DNA of 64,000 nt, taken from Burkholderia sp. BCC1644 (lineage in GTDB: Bacteria > Pseudomonadota > Gammaproteobacteria > Burkholderiales > Burkholderiaceae). Each line of letters opens with the position of its first letter. The stretch's first letter is position 1. Of the stretch, positions 42,167-55,582 are shown piece by piece. Position numbers and translations under genes: made by a program. The DNA lies in assembly GCF_902833225.1 (NCBI RefSeq), contig NZ_CADFEI010000021.1, positions 62,001 to 126,000 of the forward strand. The letters are read 5' to 3'. Under the pieces are notes generated by a model. That model saw only the letters and a list, made by a program, of their open reading frames with translations, had not been told where the DNA came from and searched no databases.

Positions 42167-43032
42167 GCCTGCTCCTTGCGGCCCGACCAGTCACGCGCGA
42201 ACTGCCATGCGACGCGCCCCGACCGCGAACCGCGTTCGAGCGCCCACACGAGCGCATCACCACGCGCGGACTCGATCTCCGCGTCCGGGCAGCCGAAGTG
42301 GCGCAGCCAGTGCGCGACGATGCCGAGATAATCGTCCTGCTTGAACGGATAGAAGCTGACCCACAGGCCGAAGCGCTCCGACAGCGAGATCTTTTCCTCG
42401 ACGACTTCGCCGGGGTGAATCTCGCCATCCGGGAGATGCTTGTACGACTCGTTGTCGCTCATGTACTCGGGCAGCAGATGGCGGCGGTTCGACGTCGCAT
42501 AGATCAGCACGTTGTCCGACTGCGCGGCGATCGAGCCGTCGAGCGCAACCTTCAGCGCCTTGTAGCCCGACTCGCCTTCCTCGAACGACAGGTCGTCGCA
42601 GAACACGATGAACCGCTCGGGACGCTGCGAGATCAGGTCGACAATGTCGCCGAGATCGTGCAGGTCGTCCTTGTCGACTTCGATCAGGCGCAGCCCGTCC
42701 TGCGCATACGCGTTCAGGCACGCCTTGATCAGCGACGACTTGCCGGTACCGCGTGCGCCGGTCAGCAGCACGTTGTTGGCTGGCTTCTGCTGCACGAACT
42801 GCCGCGTGTTCTGCTCGATCAACCCTTTCTGGCGATCGATGTTGTGCAGGTCGCCGAGCGTGATCGACGACACGGCCGGCACCGGCTGCAGGTAACCGCG
42901 CCCCTGGCGCTTGCGCCAGCGGAATGCGTGGGCGGCGTTCCAGTCGACGGCCGCCGGCGCGGGCGGCAGCACCCCCTCGAGACGGGCGAGCAGCGCTTCG
43001 GCGCGCGTCAGAAACTGTTCAAGCTTGTCCAT
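42163..43032 (-). CDS. DUF815 AAA-type ATPase
   Basis: 289 residues. Seen: P-loop G-A-R-G-T-G-K-S-S (92-100), Walker B F-C-D-D-L-S-F, sensor-like Y-A-T-S-N-R-R-H-L-L, and a C-terminal AAA lid. Family knowledge: DUF815 proteins are AAA+ ATPases of unknown role. The tight coupling with mutT (4-nt overlap) hints at a joint transcript, not a shared function. It is 19 bp downstream of argJ. Confidence 0.88.
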   Translation of the reverse strand: MDKLEQFLTRAEALLARLEGVLPPAPAAVDWNAAHAFRWRKRQGRGYLQPVPAVSSITLGDLHNIDRQKGLIEQNTRQFVQQKPANNVLLTGARGTGKSSLIKACLNAYAQDGLRLIEVDKDDLHDLGDIVDLISQRPERFIVFCDDLSFEEGESGYKALKVALDGSIAAQSDNVLIYATSNRRHLLPEYMSDNESYKHLPDGEIHPGEVVEEKISLSERFGLWVSFYPFKQDDYLGIVAHWLRHFGCPDAEIESARGDALVWALERGSRSGRVAWQFARDWSGRKEQA

Positions 43033-43051
43033 GTCGTTCGAACGGTCCCGA

Positions 43052-44293
43052 TCAGGAGCGGTAATCCGCGTTGATGCTCACGTAATCGTGCGACAGGTCG
43101 CACGTCCAGATGGTGGCCTGCGCGTCGCCGCGGCCGAGCAGCACGCGGATCGTGATTTCGCTCTGCTTCATCACGCGCTGGCCGTCCTCTTCCTGGTAGG
43201 CCGGGTTGCGGCCGCCTGCCTTCGCGACGAGCACGTCGTCGAGATAGAGGTCGATCTTGCCGACGTCGAGATCCGTGACGCCCGCGTAGCCGATCGCCGC
43301 GAGAATCCGGCCAAGGTTGGGGTCGGATGCGTAGAAGGCCGTCTTCACGAGCGGCGAATGGCCGATCGCATAGGCGATCTGGCGGCATTCGGCGACGTTC
43401 TTGCCGCCTTCGACCTGCACCGTCATGAATTTCGTCGCGCCTTCGCCATTGCGCACGATCAGTTGCGACAGCACCTGCGCGACTTCCGTCACCGCATCGC
43501 GCAGCGCCGCATAGGCCGGCGAATCGGTCGACGTGATGGCCGGCAGCGTGCTCTTGCCCGATGCGATCAGGATGAACGAGTCGTTCGTCGACGTATCGCC
43601 GTCGATCGTGATGCAGTTGAACGAGCGATCGGCGACTTCCTTCACGAGCGTGTCGAGCACCGGCTGAGCGACGTTCGCGTCGAATGCGAGGAAGCCGAGC
43701 ATCGTCGCCATGTTCGGCTTGATCATGCCCGCGCCCTTGCTGATGCCCGTCAGCGTGACCGTATGGCCGTCGATCGCCACCTGGCGCGACGTGGCCTTCG
43801 GCAGCGTGTCGGTCGTCATGATCGCCTGCGCGGCGTCGAACCAGTTCGCGGCCTTGCGGTTCGCGAGCGCGGCCGGCAGGCCGGCCTTCAGGCGATCGAT
43901 CGGCAGCGGCTCGAGGATCACGCCGGTCGAGAACGGCAGCACCTGCGCCGGCTCGATGCCCGCGAGGCGAGCGAGTTCCGTGCAGGTTTCACGGGCGTTC
44001 ACGAGGCCCGGCTCGCCGGTGCCGGCGTTCGCATTGCCCGTATTCACGACGAGCGCGCGAATGCCCGCGCCGCCCGCGCGCACCTTCGCCAGATGCTCGC
44101 GGCAAACGGTGACCGGCGCGGCGCAGAAACGGTTTTCGGTGAACACGCCCGCGACCGTCGCGCTTTCGTCGACGGAGATGACCAGCACGTCCTTGCGATT
44201 CGGCTTGCGGATATTCGCTTCCGCCCAGCCGAGCGTGACGCCGGCGACGGGATGCAGTTGGGCGGGATCGATCGACGGAAAATTGACAGCCAT
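43052..44293 (-). CDS. argJ: Bifunctional ornithine acetyltransferase / N-acetylglutamate synthase
   Basis: Recycles the acetyl group in arginine synthesis. Seen in 413 residues: the self-cleavage site K-P-N-M-A-T-M-L-G with nucleophile Thr197, dividing alpha and beta chains, and the oxyanion residues S-T-G-V-I and N-G-E-G-A-T-K-F. ATG at 44293 matches the family start. Whether it also acts as the synthase cannot be told from sequence. It follows secA after a terminator-like hairpin. Confidence 0.96.
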   Translation of the reverse strand: MAVNFPSIDPAQLHPVAGVTLGWAEANIRKPNRKDVLVISVDESATVAGVFTENRFCAAPVTVCREHLAKVRAGGAGIRALVVNTGNANAGTGEPGLVNARETCTELARLAGIEPAQVLPFSTGVILEPLPIDRLKAGLPAALANRKAANWFDAAQAIMTTDTLPKATSRQVAIDGHTVTLTGISKGAGMIKPNMATMLGFLAFDANVAQPVLDTLVKEVADRSFNCITIDGDTSTNDSFILIASGKSTLPAITSTDSPAYAALRDAVTEVAQVLSQLIVRNGEGATKFMTVQVEGGKNVAECRQIAYAIGHSPLVKTAFYASDPNLGRILAAIGYAGVTDLDVGKIDLYLDDVLVAKAGGRNPAYQEEDGQRVMKQSEITIRVLLGRGDAQATIWTCDLSHDYVSINADYRS

Positions 44294-44313
44294 GGGGCAC
44301 ACCTGCCGGATGG

Positions 44314-44336
44314 AAAATGCCGGCATGCGCCGGCAT
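44314..44336 (-). terminator. Probable weak intrinsic terminator between secA and argJ
   Basis: On the minus strand ATGCCGG (44336-44330) pairs with CCGGCAT (44323-44317), followed by TTTTCC. It lies 100 nt after secA and 21 nt before argJ. A second GC stem without T-run is at 44351-44373. Confidence 0.45.
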
Positions 44337-44436
44337 CGATTGGAAGAACCGGCGGCCGCACGCGCGGGCCGCCGCAACTCGCATCAGTGACTCGAAGCTG
44401 GAACGAAGCGGCACGCGTGACGCGCGCCGCCGTCGA

Positions 44437-47235
<2,799 letters not shown>

Positions 47236-47491
47236 CGGATCGGATCCTGCGTCGCAGCACCGGCGCCCGGCGCGTGTTGCGCGCCCCGACGCCCGAGCCT
47301 CGGCGGCTTAGCGAATTAGTGGACTCAAACGTCGAATTTTAGCACGCGGGGAGGCGTGCGCCCGTGTCTCGGCGGGACGGGTACTGCACGCCGACGGCCG
47401 GGCTGGCGGGACAAAAGCCGCCCGGGTACGGGCCGGCGCGGGTACAATCGACGGCAACCTCCGCGCGCGTGCGCGCCCGAAGAATGCCTCG

Positions 47492-47968
47492 ATGAACCGA
47501 TTTTCCAAGCGTTTCGGCCCGCTCGCCGCCTATCGTCCGCAACCCGTGTCGGAAGTGCTCGGCCGCACCGACGCGTTCACGGCGCTGCGCGCCGGCGTCG
47601 AGCAGATCGCATCGCTGCAGCGCGACCTCGCCGCGCTCCTGCCCGAATACCTCGCGAATCATGTCGAACCGGGCTTCATCAAGGACGGCACCCTGACCCT
47701 CTTTGCCGCGCACAATGCGCTGGCTGCCCGGTTGCGGCAAGTCGAGCCGCGGCTCCTCGGCGATCTCCAGAAGCGCGGCTGGGCCGTCGCGACACTGCGC
47801 GTACGCGTGCGGCCGAAGGACGCGCCGGAACCGCCTCACGTGAAGCAGGCGCGGATGACCTCGGTCGGCGCCGCCGCGTTGCGCGATCTCGCCGCTCACC
47901 TCGAACCGTCGCCACTGCAGGACGCGCTTGCGCGCATGGCCGCCCGGCACGGCGCGAAGCCGCGTTGA
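47492..47968 (+). CDS. DUF721 (DciA-like) protein
   Basis: 158 residues. Seen: an N-terminal basic segment and a DUF721 core with L-T-L-F-A-A-H-N-A-L-A-A-R-L-R-Q. Family knowledge: DciA-type DUF721 proteins help load the replicative helicase DnaB in bacteria lacking DnaC. That role is inferred here. It is divergent from secA, an arrangement common in proteobacteria, and converges with lpxC across a terminator. Confidence 0.8.
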   Translation: MNRFSKRFGPLAAYRPQPVSEVLGRTDAFTALRAGVEQIASLQRDLAALLPEYLANHVEPGFIKDGTLTLFAAHNALAARLRQVEPRLLGDLQKRGWAVATLRVRVRPKDAPEPPHVKQARMTSVGAAALRDLAAHLEPSPLQDALARMAARHGAKPR

Positions 47969-48000
47969 AGGCACCGCTCTCCGGCAGCGGCCAGCCAACA

Positions 48001-48028
48001 AAAAAGCGACCCGAAGGTCGCTTTTTTT
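48001..48028. terminator. Bidirectional terminator between the DUF721 gene and lpxC
   Basis: AAAAAGCGACC, CGAA loop, GGTCGCTTTTTTT: a 6-bp GC stem extended by A:T pairs, with T-runs on both strands. Confidence 0.9.
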
Positions 48029-48049
48029 ATCGCTTGCGCTGAACACCGG

Positions 48050-48967
48050 TTACGCGAAGGCCGTCTGCGCGTCGAACGCGAAGCCCTTCGGCGCAGCCTG
48101 CGGATCCTCGAACGTCACGATCTCGTACGCGTCTTCGTGCGCGAGCAGCTCGCGCAGCAACGCGTTGTTCAGGCCGTGACCCGACTTGTACGCGGTGTAC
48201 GACGCCAGCAGCGGATGACCGATCACGTACAGGTCGCCGATCGCGTCGAGCATCTTGTGCTTCACGAATTCGTCGTCGTAGCGCAGCCCGTCGTTGTTCA
48301 GGATGCGGTACTCGTCGAGCACGATCGCGTTGTCCATGCTGCCGCCGCGCGCCAGGCCGATCTCACGCAGCATCTCGGCTTCGTGCGCGAAACCGAACGT
48401 GCGCGCACGCGCGATCTCGCGCACGTACGACGTGGTCGCGAAATCGACTTCGAGCTCCTGGCCCGTCTTGTCGACGGCCGGGTGACGGAAATCGATCGAG
48501 AACTTCAGCTTGAAGCCGAAATACGGATCGAGACGCGCGAACTTGTCGCCGTCACGGATTTCGACCGGCTTCTTCACCTTGATGAAGCGCTTCGGCGCGT
48601 TCTGCTCCTCGATGCCGGCGGACTGGATCAGGAACACGAACGTAGCCGCGCTGCCGTCCATGATCGGGATTTCCTCGGCCGTCACGTCGACGTACAGGTT
48701 GTCGATGCCGAGGCCAGCACACGCGGACATCAAGTGCTCGACGGTCGACACGCGCACGCCATCCTTCTGCAGCACCGACGCGAGCCGCGTGTCGCCGATC
48801 GACATCGCCGACGCGGGAATGTCGACCGGCGTGGGCAGGTCGACACGTGAAAAGACGATGCCCGTGCCCGGTGCGGCGGGTCGGAGCGTCAACTCGATCT
48901 TGTGGCCCGAGTGGACACCGATACCCACGGTCTTGACGATGGATTTGATGGTGCGCTGCTTCAACAT
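48050..48967 (-). CDS. lpxC: UDP-3-O-acyl-N-acetylglucosamine deacetylase
   Basis: Zn-dependent committed step of lipid A synthesis. Seen in 305 residues: T-V-E-H-L-M-S-A with Zn ligand His78, and H-K-M-L-D-A-I-G-D-L and Y-V-I-G-H later in the protein. ATG at 48967 is used because M-L-K-Q-R-T-I-K is the family start; the frame continues to 48997 without family features. A TATAAT (minus strand 49028-49023) lies about 56 bp upstream. Separated from the peroxiredoxin by 240 bp. Confidence 0.97.
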   Translation of the reverse strand: MLKQRTIKSIVKTVGIGVHSGHKIELTLRPAAPGTGIVFSRVDLPTPVDIPASAMSIGDTRLASVLQKDGVRVSTVEHLMSACAGLGIDNLYVDVTAEEIPIMDGSAATFVFLIQSAGIEEQNAPKRFIKVKKPVEIRDGDKFARLDPYFGFKLKFSIDFRHPAVDKTGQELEVDFATTSYVREIARARTFGFAHEAEMLREIGLARGGSMDNAIVLDEYRILNNDGLRYDDEFVKHKMLDAIGDLYVIGHPLLASYTAYKSGHGLNNALLRELLAHEDAYEIVTFEDPQAAPKGFAFDAQTAFA

Positions 48968-49022
48968 GGTGTTCTTCGTCGTGATTGAAAACATCAATCA
49001 GGAGTTAAATTTGATAGACGGG

Positions 49023-49028
49023 ATTATA
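49023..49028 (-). promoter_or_regulatory. -10 element of a likely lpxC promoter
   Basis: A perfect TATAAT on the minus strand 56 bp upstream of the lpxC ATG, in an AT-rich patch. No clear -35 is seen at 16-18 bp. Confidence 0.45.
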
Positions 49029-49207
49029 GCGTAATTCCCTATTCAACGCTGTTTGAAACTGCGTATCAATCTGTTTCGACAGTTTACCCGCGCCGATACG
49101 GGACGGGCCGATGCCCGGAACGGAGGCGTTTCCGGTCATCAGCCCGTGTTACAACTGCCCTGAGGCCGGTGAGCAGCGTTGCCGGCAGGCAACGGCGCAC
49201 CGCACGA

Positions 49208-49714
49208 TCAGGACGTCAACGTCGCGAGAACACTCGCCGCATCGCTCACTTCGAATTTGCCCGGCGCCTCGACGGCCAGCGTCTTGACCACACCGCCGTC
49301 AATCACCATCGCGTAGCGCAGGGAACGAATCCCCATGCCACGCGCGGACAAATCCTGCGTCAGCCCCAGCGCATGAGTGAAAGCCGCGCTGCCGTCCGCC
49401 ATCATGCGCACCTTGCCCGCGGTGTGCAGATCACGTCCCCATGCGCCCATCACGAATGCGTCGTTGACGGACACGCACCAGATCTCGTCGATACCCGCCG
49501 CGCGCAATTGCTCGGCGTGTTCGACGTAGCCCGGCACATGCTGCGCCGAGCAGGTCGGTGTGAAAGCGCCCGGCAATCCGAAGATCACCACCCGCTTTCC
49601 CGCAACCTGGTCGCGCACGCTGCAGGCGTTCGGCCCCAGCGTGCACCCGTCGCGCGCGTCGTCGATGAACTCGAACAACTGCGCGTCGGGCAGCGCGTCG
49701 CCCACTTGAATCAT
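49208..49714 (-). CDS. Prx5-type peroxiredoxin
   Basis: 168 residues. Seen: peroxidatic Cys55 in P-G-A-F-T-P-T-C-S-A-Q-H-V-P-G-Y, a Cys in N-A-C-S (31) and another in I-W-C-V-S-V-N-D that may act in resolution. These match the Prx5/AhpE-like group that reduces peroxides with glutaredoxin or thioredoxin. ATG at 49714. It lies between ftsZ and lpxC, a placement typical of beta-proteobacteria; a functional tie to division is not shown. Confidence 0.9.
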   Translation of the reverse strand: MIQVGDALPDAQLFEFIDDARDGCTLGPNACSVRDQVAGKRVVIFGLPGAFTPTCSAQHVPGYVEHAEQLRAAGIDEIWCVSVNDAFVMGAWGRDLHTAGKVRMMADGSAAFTHALGLTQDLSARGMGIRSLRYAMVIDGGVVKTLAVEAPGKFEVSDAASVLATLTS

Positions 49715-49902
49715 GGCTGGTCCCTCATAGCGATACGGTTTTTCAGCGTGTTGCGGACAGCACGGCCCATCCCGCCTCGCTCGAGCGAAGAGGGCACGTT
49801 TCCCGGCCCGGCGTCGCAGTCGACGCGGCCTGTCGTGGTCCGTAGCATCCGTCACGCCGGCGATACCGCGGCAGTTTCGCCGCGGCTTCGCCTGTGTTTG
49901 CG

Positions 49903-51099
49903 TCAGTCAGCCTGCTTGCGCAGGAAAGCCGGGATGTCATACGTGTCGACACCCTTCTCCTGCAGCGCCTGCACGTGCGATGCCGCGGTTTCGCGCGAAT
50001 TGCGCCACACTGCCGGCGTATCCAGCGCGCCGTAGTCTGCCGTGCTGACGTGATGGGCCGGTGCATAGCCGTGCGACACCGCGCTGACCGGCTGGTTGTC
50101 CGTACCCGTGCGCAGCAGCGTCATCGGTGCCGATTGCTGCTTCTTCGCCGCACGGCCCAGACCCGTTGCCACGACCGTCACGCGCAGTGCATCGCCCATT
50201 GCGTCGTCGTACACCGCACCGAAGATCACCGTCGCATCTTCCGCCGCGTAGCTCTTGATCGTGTTCATCACTTCGCGCGTTTCCGACAGGCGCAGCGAAC
50301 GGCTCGACGTGATGTTGACCAGCACGCCGCGCGCGCCCGACAGATCGACGCCTTCGAGCAGCGGGCTCGCCACGGCCTGTTCCGCCGCGAGGCGTGCGCG
50401 ATCGACGCCGGCAACCGTCGCCGTGCCCATCATCGCCTTGCCCTGCTCGCCCATCACCGTCTTCACGTCTTCGAAGTCGACGTTCACGAGGCCATCGACG
50501 TTGATGATTTCAGCGATGCCTGCGACCGCGTTGTTCAACACGTCGTCCGCGCACTGGAAGCACTTGTCCATCTCGGCGTCGTCGCCCATCACGTCGAACA
50601 GCTTGTCGTTCAGAACGACGATCAGCGAGTCGACGTGATCCTCCAGTTGCTGCGAGCCTGCTTCGGCGACGCGCATGCGCTTGCCGCCTTCGAACTCGAA
50701 CGGCTTGCTGACGACACCAACCGTCAGGATGCCCATCTCCTTCGCGATCTGCGCGACCACCGGTGCCGCGCCCGTGCCCGTGCCGCCACCCATGCCGGCG
50801 GTGATGAACACCATGTGCGCGCCGCGCAGTGCGTCGGCGATGCGCTCACGCGCTTCTTCCGCTGCCGCACGACCCATTTCCGGCTTCGCACCGGCGCCGA
50901 GGCCCGTGTTGCCAAGCTGGATCACCGACGATGCACGCGAACGCGACAGCGCTTGAGCGTCCGTGTTCATCACGATGAAGTCGACGCCCTGCACGCCGCG
51001 GTTGATCATGTGCTGGACGGCATTGCCGCCAGCGCCGCCAACGCCGACCACCTTGATGATGGTGCCGTTGGTCTCGGTTTCCAGCATTTCGAATTCCAT
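49903..51099 (-). CDS. ftsZ: Cell division protein FtsZ
   Basis: Tubulin-like GTPase forming the Z-ring. Seen in 398 residues: G-V-G-G-A-G-G-N-A-V, tubulin signature G-G-G-T-G-T-G (104-110), N-V-D-F-E-D-V and the C-terminal peptide D-Y-D-I-P-A-F-L-R-K-Q-A-D, which binds FtsA, ZipA and ZapD. It follows ftsA by 111 bp. Confidence 0.98.
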   Translation of the reverse strand: MEFEMLETETNGTIIKVVGVGGAGGNAVQHMINRGVQGVDFIVMNTDAQALSRSRASSVIQLGNTGLGAGAKPEMGRAAAEEARERIADALRGAHMVFITAGMGGGTGTGAAPVVAQIAKEMGILTVGVVSKPFEFEGGKRMRVAEAGSQQLEDHVDSLIVVLNDKLFDVMGDDAEMDKCFQCADDVLNNAVAGIAEIINVDGLVNVDFEDVKTVMGEQGKAMMGTATVAGVDRARLAAEQAVASPLLEGVDLSGARGVLVNITSSRSLRLSETREVMNTIKSYAAEDATVIFGAVYDDAMGDALRVTVVATGLGRAAKKQQSAPMTLLRTGTDNQPVSAVSHGYAPAHHVSTADYGALDTPAVWRNSRETAASHVQALQEKGVDTYDIPAFLRKQAD

Positions 51100-51210
51100 G
51101 TTGCCTCCGTCAAGAGAATGACTGCTAATCGGCCGTTATTCGGCAGGAGATCGGGCAACCCCCTGTCGCGCGCCAGCCGCCGGCACCGGCGCGAATTTCA
51201 ATTCGGTTGG

Positions 51211-52443
51211 TCAGAAGTTGCTCAGGAACCATTCCTTCATCCGCGAGAACACCTGCCCCGCGTTGCCGGACTGCACGGCGACCTTGCGGCCGCGCATGCG
51301 CTGGGCACTGCCTTCGACGAGCAGCCCCATCGCCGTCGAGTAGCGCGGATTGCGCACGACGTCGGAGAGGCCGCCTGCATATTCCGGCGCGCCGATGCGC
51401 ACCGGTTTCAGGAAAATGTCTTCGCCGAGCTCGACCATGCCGGGCATCATCGATGCCCCGCCAGTAATGACCACGCCGGAGCTCAGCAGTTCTTCGTAAC
51501 CCGATTCGCGCACGACCTGCTGCACGAGCGAGAACAGTTCCTCGACGCGCGGCTCGATCACGGCCGCGAGCGCCTGGCGCGACAGCGTGCGCGGGCCGCG
51601 TTCGCCGAGGCCCGGCACTTCGACCATTTCGTCCGGATCGGCAAGCGCCTGCTTCGCGATCCCGTAGCCGACCTTGATGTCTTCCGCATCCGGCGTCGGC
51701 GTACGCAGCGCCATCGCGATGTCGCTCGTGATCTGGTCGCCGGCGATCGGAATCACCGCGGTGTGGCGGATCGCGCCTTCGGCGAAGATCGCGATGTCCG
51801 TCGTGCCGCCGCCGATGTCGACCAGCACCACGCCGAGATCCTTCTCGTCTTCCGTCAGCACGGCCAGCGACGACGCGAGCGGCTGCAGGATCAGATCGTT
51901 CACTTCCAGCCCGCAACGGCGCACGCACTTGACGATGTTCTGCGCGGCGCTCACCGCGCCCGTCACGATGTGCACCTTCACCTCGAGGCGGATACCGCTC
52001 ATCCCGATCGGCTCGCGCACGTCTTCCTGGCCGTCGATGATGAATTCCTGCGTGAGGATGTGCAGCACCTGCTGGTCGGTCGGGATGTTGATCGCCTTCG
52101 CGGTCTCGATCACGCGCGCGACGTCCGTCTGCGTGACTTCCTTGTCCTTGATCGCGACCATCCCGCTCGAGTTGAAGCTGCGGATGTGACTGCCCGCGAT
52201 CCCCGTGAACACGTTGGTGATCTTGCAGTCGGCCATCAGCTCGGCTTCCTCGAGCGCGCGCTGGATCGACTGCACGGTGGCCTCGATGTTGACCACCACA
52301 CCTTTCTTCAGACCCTTCGACTCGCTCTGGCCGAGACCGATCACCTCGTAGTGACCCTCGCCCTTCAGCTCGGCGACGATGGCCACCACCTTCGACGTGC
52401 CGATGTCGAGGGAAACCAGCAGATCCTTGTAGTCTTTGCTCAT
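51211..52443 (-). CDS. ftsA: Cell division protein FtsA
   Basis: Actin-like membrane tether for FtsZ. Seen in 410 residues: phosphate-1 motif L-D-I-G-T-S-K-V, D-I-G-G-G-T-T-D phosphate-2, adenosine motif G-G-A-S-M-M-P-G, and an amphipathic C-terminus F-S-R-M-K-E-W-F-L-S-N-F that inserts into the membrane. ATG at 52443, 26 bp after ftsQ. Confidence 0.97.
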   Translation of the reverse strand: MSKDYKDLLVSLDIGTSKVVAIVAELKGEGHYEVIGLGQSESKGLKKGVVVNIEATVQSIQRALEEAELMADCKITNVFTGIAGSHIRSFNSSGMVAIKDKEVTQTDVARVIETAKAINIPTDQQVLHILTQEFIIDGQEDVREPIGMSGIRLEVKVHIVTGAVSAAQNIVKCVRRCGLEVNDLILQPLASSLAVLTEDEKDLGVVLVDIGGGTTDIAIFAEGAIRHTAVIPIAGDQITSDIAMALRTPTPDAEDIKVGYGIAKQALADPDEMVEVPGLGERGPRTLSRQALAAVIEPRVEELFSLVQQVVRESGYEELLSSGVVITGGASMMPGMVELGEDIFLKPVRIGAPEYAGGLSDVVRNPRYSTAMGLLVEGSAQRMRGRKVAVQSGNAGQVFSRMKEWFLSNF

Positions 52444-52469
52444 AAAGTGCTCTTGCGTGTGATCTCTCG

Positions 52470-53222
52470 TTACTTCTTGCGCTTGTCGGTATCGGTCAGG
52501 AACCGCATGCCTGCCGCGCGAATCGCGAATCCGTTCGGATAGCGCAGGTCCGCGTACTCGATGTCGTTGCCCCAACGCTCCGTGACCACCGGCCAGGCCG
52601 CGACCAGACGCTGGCTCCGGTCATGCAGCGATTCGCTGTTGCGTTCCTTGCCCAGCTCGACCTGCATGCCGTTCGACAGCTTCACCGTCCACGCGTACCG
52701 CGCCGACAGCGTCACTTCTTCCGGCGCCGCCTTCAGCGGCGCAAACCATTTCCCGAAGTCGCGATACCGCGTGACGACTTCCTTCGCACTGCCTTCCGGG
52801 CCGTCGAACGCCGGCAGCTCCTGCTCCAGCTCGCCCTGGTTCGCGGTGAACAGCTCGCCGTCGACGCTCACCAGTTGATCGCTGCCCCAGGTCCCGAGCG
52901 GTTTGTACTCCTCCAGCGTGACAGCCAGCGCATTCGGCCACACGCGGCGCACGCTCGCATGGCGCACCCACGGCATCTGCTCGAACGCGGCGCGCGCCGT
53001 ATCGAGATCGACCGTGAAGAAATTGCCCTTCAGCCGGCCGACCACGCCCGCGCGCACCGTCGGCGAGTTGATGTGCTCGGTATCGCCGTCGATCCGGATT
53101 TCCCGCAGCGCGAACGTCGGGCGCTGGATCAGCCAGTAGCAACCGGCCGCCGCCAACACGAGCAGCAGCAGCGCGTACAGCGCGCTGGCGGCAAGGTTGA
53201 GTTGGCGAACGTTGTTCCACAT
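52470..53222 (-). CDS. ftsQ: Cell division protein FtsQ
   Basis: Bitopic divisome scaffold that recruits FtsB and FtsL. Seen in 250 residues: a short cytoplasmic N-terminus, one membrane helix (about 11-32), a POTRA domain starting with L-R-E-I-R-I-D-G, and a beta domain with W-P-N-A-L. It is 19 bp downstream of ddl. Confidence 0.95.
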   Translation of the reverse strand: MWNNVRQLNLAASALYALLLLVLAAAGCYWLIQRPTFALREIRIDGDTEHINSPTVRAGVVGRLKGNFFTVDLDTARAAFEQMPWVRHASVRRVWPNALAVTLEEYKPLGTWGSDQLVSVDGELFTANQGELEQELPAFDGPEGSAKEVVTRYRDFGKWFAPLKAAPEEVTLSARYAWTVKLSNGMQVELGKERNSESLHDRSQRLVAAWPVVTERWGNDIEYADLRYPNGFAIRAAGMRFLTDTDKRKK

Positions 53223-53241
53223 ACGTCGTTCCGTTCCTGCG

Positions 53242-54183
53242 TCAGTCGTTGAGCGTGAGCGACAGCACCTTCACGACCAGCTCCGAATAGCTGATGCCGA
53301 CCGCGCGCGCGGCCTTCGGCGGCAGCGAGTGGTCGGTCATCCCGGGGGCCGTGTTCACTTCCAGGAAATACGCATTGCCGGCCGCGTCGAGCATGAAATC
53401 CGCCCGGCCCCAGTCGGTACAGCCGAGCACGTCGAACGCGCGGCGCGCGATGCGCTTCAGTTCCGCTTCCTGTTCGGCCGGCAGGCCGCACGGGATCAGG
53501 TACTGCGTGTCGTCGGCGACGTACTTCGCGTGGTAGTCGTAGAACTCGCCCGCCGGCACGATCTTGATCAGCGGCAGGTCGAGATCGCCGGCGATGCACG
53601 CGGTGTATTCACCGCCGCCTTCGATGCTCTTCTCGACGATCACGATCTTGTCGTGCGTCGCGGCTTCCTCGAGCGCGGCCGGCAGCGCGTCGGCCGTCTT
53701 CACCTTCAGCACCGCAACGCTCGAGCCTTCGCTCGCCGGCTTCACGAACAGCGGCAGGCCGAGCTTCGCGACGATGTCGGTCGCGCGTGCGGCCAGGTCG
53801 TCGCCGCGCATCACCGTCTCGAACGGCGACGTCGGCACGCCCGTCTGCTGCCACACGAGCTTCGTGCGGAACTTGTCGAGGCCGAGCGCCGACCCGAGCA
53901 CGCCGCTGCCCGTGTAGCGAATGCCGTAGAAATCGAGCGCGCCCTGGATCTGGCCGTTCTCGCCGTAGCCGCCGTGCAGCGCGTTGAACGCGCGCACGAA
54001 GCCTTCGTCCTTCAGCGCCGACAGCGGCCGCTCGGCCGGGTCGAACGGATGCGCATCGACGCCCGCGTCACGCAGGCCCTGCAGCACGAGGCGGCCCGAG
54101 GTCAGCGACACCTCGCGCTCGGCGGATTCGCCGCCGAACAACACCGCCACCTTGCCGAAACGTTTCGGATCGATCCCGCTCAT
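53242..54183 (-). CDS. ddl: D-alanine--D-alanine ligase
   Basis: An ATP-grasp enzyme that makes D-Ala-D-Ala for MurF. Seen in 313 residues: V-A-V-L-F-G-G-E-S-A-E-R-E-V-S, H-G-G-Y-G-E-N-G, K-P-A-S-E-G-S-S-V and F-L-E-V-N-T-A-P-G-M. The start is 1 bp after the murC stop. Confidence 0.97.
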   Translation of the reverse strand: MSGIDPKRFGKVAVLFGGESAEREVSLTSGRLVLQGLRDAGVDAHPFDPAERPLSALKDEGFVRAFNALHGGYGENGQIQGALDFYGIRYTGSGVLGSALGLDKFRTKLVWQQTGVPTSPFETVMRGDDLAARATDIVAKLGLPLFVKPASEGSSVAVLKVKTADALPAALEEAATHDKIVIVEKSIEGGGEYTACIAGDLDLPLIKIVPAGEFYDYHAKYVADDTQYLIPCGLPAEQEAELKRIARRAFDVLGCTDWGRADFMLDAAGNAYFLEVNTAPGMTDHSLPPKAARAVGISYSELVVKVLSLTLND

Positions 54184-54184
54184 G

Positions 54185-55578
<1,394 letters not shown>

Positions 55579-55582
<4 letters not shown>

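Noticed and set aside
47236..47491. secM-like arrest peptide upstream of secA
   Set aside because: No frame with an arrest motif such as F-x-x-x-x-W-I-x-x-x-x-G-I-R-A-G-P is visible; secM is a gamma-proteobacterial feature.
49894..52542. 882-codon plus-strand frame opposite ftsZ-ftsA
   Set aside because: Composition typical of antisense of high-GC coding sequence; the minus-strand genes match known families fully.
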